Assembly: GCA_000444245.1 (NCBI GenBank)
Contig: ATSW01004290.1
Span: 1 to 20,550 of the forward strand
DNA: 20,550 bases
Reading direction: 5' to 3'
Origin: Botryllus schlosseri
Lineage: Eukaryota; Chordata; Ascidiacea; Stolidobranchia; Styelidae
In this document: positions 19,201 through 20,550 of the stretch, piece by piece
Position numbering within the stretch: the stretch's first letter is position 1
Layout of the letters: every line of letters starts with the position of its first letter
Notes under the pieces: generated by a model
Seen by the model: only the letters and a program-made list of their open reading frames with translations
The model's database searches: none
What the model was told of the DNA's origin: nothing
Position numbers and translations under genes: made by a program

Positions 19201-19419
19201 GACTTTGATAAAAGTACACTTAGTTTGTGCCAAAAGAAGTTCGTGTTTCATCTGAAATAGTACATTGAGCTCACGTCCACAGACCCTTTTACATGACATT
19301 TGCTTACTTCTAATTGTCAGAGTCCTCTCGATCATCCATGACGCTTTGCCGGTGATCGTTTGGCCAGGTACAAATGGTTGGTTACAGCTGAACACGATCC
19401 CAGGAAGTTTCAATTTCAT
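13257..19419 (-). CDS. Alpha-arrestin (arrestin domain-containing protein), nine exons, 408 aa
   Basis: Exons on the minus strand are 19419-19308, 18652-18530, 18056-17970, 17912-17788, 17728-17583, 16625-16388, 15744-15694, 14282-14120 and 13438-13257. All phases agree and sum to 1227 nt. The arrestin N domain covers about residues 1-149: FVPGQTITGKA (16-26), GKCKVKWTEGSGD (45-57), VYFNHVILLYGE, the SPGSYSVPFNYTLP strand, and GKHGNVKYGVSLVLKEPG. The C domain covers about 150-305: CC at 163-164, YYPGQAVYINGYAIS, TKRKRTVVARWE and VPEVPESDMRHCQFIEALYT. The tail is Pro/Ser/Gln rich with one PPSY (361-364), a PPxY motif that in ARRDC and TXNIP proteins recruits NEDD4-family ubiquitin ligases for trafficking of membrane proteins. 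The usual PIVIGT strand is degenerate here (ELLFTSTVPG). The exon 6 donor (GTGACA) and exon 8 donor (GTTGCG) are weak, so the last three exons are less sure than the first six. I cannot assign it to ARRDC1-4 or TXNIP. Confidence 0.85.
13828..13882. repeat. Short tandem-like repeat in arrestin intron 8
   Basis: ATCTATTAACAGATC occurs twice (13829-13844 and 13856-13870), directly followed by a variant CTACTAACAGATC. It may be local slippage or a small duplicated palindrome-rich motif. No function is visible. Confidence 0.6.
14601..15572. mobile_element. Second copy of the CAGGGTTG hAT family, carrying a nested MITE
   Basis: It starts CAGGGTTGTAAAGACTCGAC at 14601 and ends GACTTGGTTACAACCCTG at 15572. 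It shares the internal text around GTAGATTATGAATG and the right subterminal GACTTGGACTCGAGTC with the copy at 11210-11740. Removing the nested 615-bp MITE leaves about 357 bp, so it is shorter and more diverged. The flanks CCATGTAT (14593-14600) and CCCTATAC (15573-15580) share five of eight bases, compatible with an aged target duplication. It lies in intron 7 of the arrestin gene. Confidence 0.82.
14770..15384. mobile_element. 615-bp palindromic MITE (TAGGGCTGTTC family) inside the hAT copy
   Basis: The left arm 14770 to about 15073 and the right arm about 15082-15384 are near-perfect reverse complements around a loop of roughly 9 nt (TTGATTAGT). The ends are TAGGGCTGTTCAAAAATAAC and, in reverse, TAGGGCTGTTAAAAAATAAC. 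A 21-nt sub-repeat beginning CAAATTTG and ending CAATTCCAAC occurs twice per arm (14856-14876, 15001-15021 and mirrored at 15133-15153, 15278-15298), differing at two bases. TGTACA flanks both sides, as in the copy at 6578-6917. It has no coding capacity. Transcription of the arrestin gene would include the whole hairpin. Confidence 0.92.
18951..19070. repeat. Copy of the fold-back repeat family in arrestin intron 1
   Basis: GCATAGTATATTCGTATTGA followed by GGCTGACACTCGTCAGAGGT and AACTAGTAAAGAATT matches the unit at 6139-6216 in the same order and orientation. The right arm is degraded, so the hairpin no longer closes well. Confidence 0.75.
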
Positions 19420-19438
19420 CAGCAAGAATATGTCTTTA

Positions 19439-19457
19439 GTACGGTACACTACCGTAC
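19439..19457. repeat. Perfect 8-bp hairpin in the arrestin 5' leader
   Basis: GTACGGTA, a 3-nt loop CAC, then TACCGTAC, ending 20 nt upstream of the predicted ATG at 19419. A GC-containing perfect stem so near a start codon might affect translation or mark a dimeric binding site; no factor is identified. Confidence 0.5.
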
Positions 19458-19614
19458 CTGGTTATGGGACCCGAATGAAAAATAGCAAACATTTGTATCT
19501 GATTAGTCATGAGTGTTTTAAAAAAGTTGATCACAGTTAGGCTATCAACAATTAAGGCTACACTGTGTTCCATTCATTCATCCCCTCACTTGACACGCAA
19601 AAAGTGGCAATAAA

Positions 19615-19660
19615 TAGGGTTACCATAGTCATTTTCCTATTCCAAAATATGGTAACCCTA
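19615..19660. repeat. 13-bp perfect inverted repeat next to the terminal hAT element
   Basis: TAGGGTTACCATA (19615-19627) and TATGGTAACCCTA (19648-19660) are exact reverse complements around 20 nt. The right arm overlaps the hAT target duplication CCCTACAA. It may be the remnant ends of a tiny MITE or an intrinsic hairpin into which the hAT jumped. Confidence 0.6.
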
Positions 19661-19842
19661 CAACAGGGGTGGGCAAACTACGGCCCGCGGGCCGCATGCG
19701 GCCCGTAACACCGTTTTGTGCGGCCCGCGAGAGTCCAAAGAAACTCAATAAAAATATTGATAAAATGCGTACCAAAAATCGAATTAATGCAGGGACTTGA
19801 TTAAACTTTTTCTTAGTATATTTCACCATGATAATTCTAAGG

Positions 19843-19940
19843 CAGTGGGTCTCAACCTGGGGGACTCGCGCCCTTGGGATTATGAAAGCATCTGAAGGGG
19901 ATCGCGAAGCTGAGCTCAACTGAATTTTTTTTTCGCGCTT
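19843..19940 (+). mobile_element. Solo hAT-like end inside the larger hAT element
   Basis: CAGTGGGTCTCAACCTGGGG resembles the CAGTGGTTCTCAACC ends common to another animal hAT group, and the following GATCGCGAAGCTGAGCTC fits their subterminal region. No matching opposite end is seen before 20545, so it is a truncated nested insertion; the right limit is a guess. Confidence 0.55.
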
Positions 19941-20206
19941 CGCGCGATTTACTTCCAAATCATAATTATTGCTCTGTATTTAGTATGAATTTCATATTGA
20001 AAAATCTCTCATCAATAGTCCTAACTTCCCATGCCACCAAACTATCCGTTAGGTTTGCTATAGCATCCTGGTTGTGTTTTGTGATATGACGATAAGGAGG
20101 CGCGAAATCTACACATATAGTAGAAGCGTGTTTGAAGCTAACATGGTTATGATGCTGTCAGCATTGTGTGTCCTGGAACTGAACCCTAAGCAGAATTGAT
20201 AAATCT

Positions 20207-20464
20207 ATGAACAGATCACTGCTCAGTGTGCTCACAGATTTAAATTTCAATCCTGTTCTAAGAATCGGGACAACAGACTTTCATCTCTATAGTTTTAACA
20301 AATTGGTTATTGAGGTCGACCAGCCTATGAAATCTCGCCATTGTTTCTGGCGCGTGTACGATATCATCATGGCAATGTTTGGTTTGTTTCAATTAAGCAT
20401 ATATATTTTCTCCATGTCCTCACTATATAATCGAATACCAGCAATATTGTGTTTTGGTTTATGA
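20207..20464 (+). pseudogene. Remnant of an hAT transposase C terminus
   Basis: The plus frame reads LTDLNFNPVLRIGTTDFH early on. hAT transposases of this kind carry an LTDxHLxSVLRIxTT-like segment at the end of the hAT dimerisation region, and the lone match here is in the right order and orientation. The rest of the frame is not transposase-like and the domain upstream is missing, so this is a fragment within the decayed element. Basis: motif recognition only. Confidence 0.5.
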
Positions 20465-20550
20465 TCCCAATTTTATATAGTGCGGCCCGCAAATGGATTC
20501 AGATGCTGAATGCGGCCCGCGAGCTCAAAAGTTTGCCCACCCCTGCCCTA

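Larger units (their letters stand above)
19664..20545 (+). mobile_element. hAT element with CAGGGGTGGGCAAACT ends, 882 bp
   Basis: The left end CAGGGGTGGGCAAACT (19664) and the right end AGTTTGCCCACCCCTG (20545) are perfect 16-bp inverted repeats. The 8 bp on the left are CCCTACAA; the window ends after CCCTA on the right, matching as far as visible. Subterminal repeats of GCGGCCCGC make the ends very GC/CpG rich against an AT-rich body, as in the widespread animal hAT group with these ends. The body is too short for a full transposase, but a C-terminal-like remnant is seen at 20207-20464, and another hAT end lies inside at 19843. It is a decayed, non-autonomous copy. Confidence 0.93.

Noticed and set aside
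19168-19264. Continuation of arrestin exon 1 frame (MKHELLLAQTK...) after an ATTTCAG
   Set aside because: Splicing from the strong GTAAGC donor to 18652 restores the canonical arrestin strand (IQLVISGKCKVKWTEG); the continuation does not resemble arrestin.

Overview
This window looks like nuclear DNA of an invertebrate animal, most probably a tunicate (ascidian). The protein matches are chordate-like, introns are partly tiny (57 and 59 nt), DNA transposons are common, and several genes carry a splice-acceptor-like tract just upstream of the ATG, as expected for spliced-leader (SL) trans-splicing. The species assignment is inference; no search could be run.

Layout. (1) 1-250, minus: first exon of a HINT3-like histidine-triad nucleotide hydrolase, cut by the window edge. 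(2) 1767-5753, minus: NRDE2 (1069 codons, no intron) followed after 157 bp by RBM18 (206 codons, no intron), each with an acceptor-like tract before its ATG. This arrangement fits a two-gene operon. (3) 5845-7000: repeats only, namely a fold-back repeat family and a 340-bp MITE. (4) 7400-7795, minus: MED10, uninterrupted. (5) 8675-8893, minus: an unrecognised but protein-like open frame. (6) 9062-11086, plus: mitochondrial acetyl-CoA synthetase ACSS1, uninterrupted. (7) 11087-13256: a decayed duplicate of the ACSS1 3' end. A 531-bp hAT element with a perfect 8-bp target duplication sits in one copy, and the other copy preserves the empty site. (8) 13257-19419, minus: an alpha-arrestin (ARRDC-type) gene that I assembled from nine exons with compatible phases into 408 codons. 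Its intron 7 holds a nested pair, a 615-bp palindromic MITE inside a second copy of the same hAT family. (9) 19664-20545: an hAT element of a different family with a transposase remnant, almost touching the window end.

The genes are unrelated housekeeping functions: nucleotide metabolism, nuclear RNA surveillance, RNA binding, transcription, acetate activation and membrane-protein trafficking. The only functional linkage suggested by the DNA is co-transcription of NRDE2 and RBM18. The rest of the interest lies in the layered history of DNA transposons and the contrast between four intron-free genes and one intron-rich neighbour. I found no convincing novel multi-gene system, tRNA, rRNA or CRISPR array.
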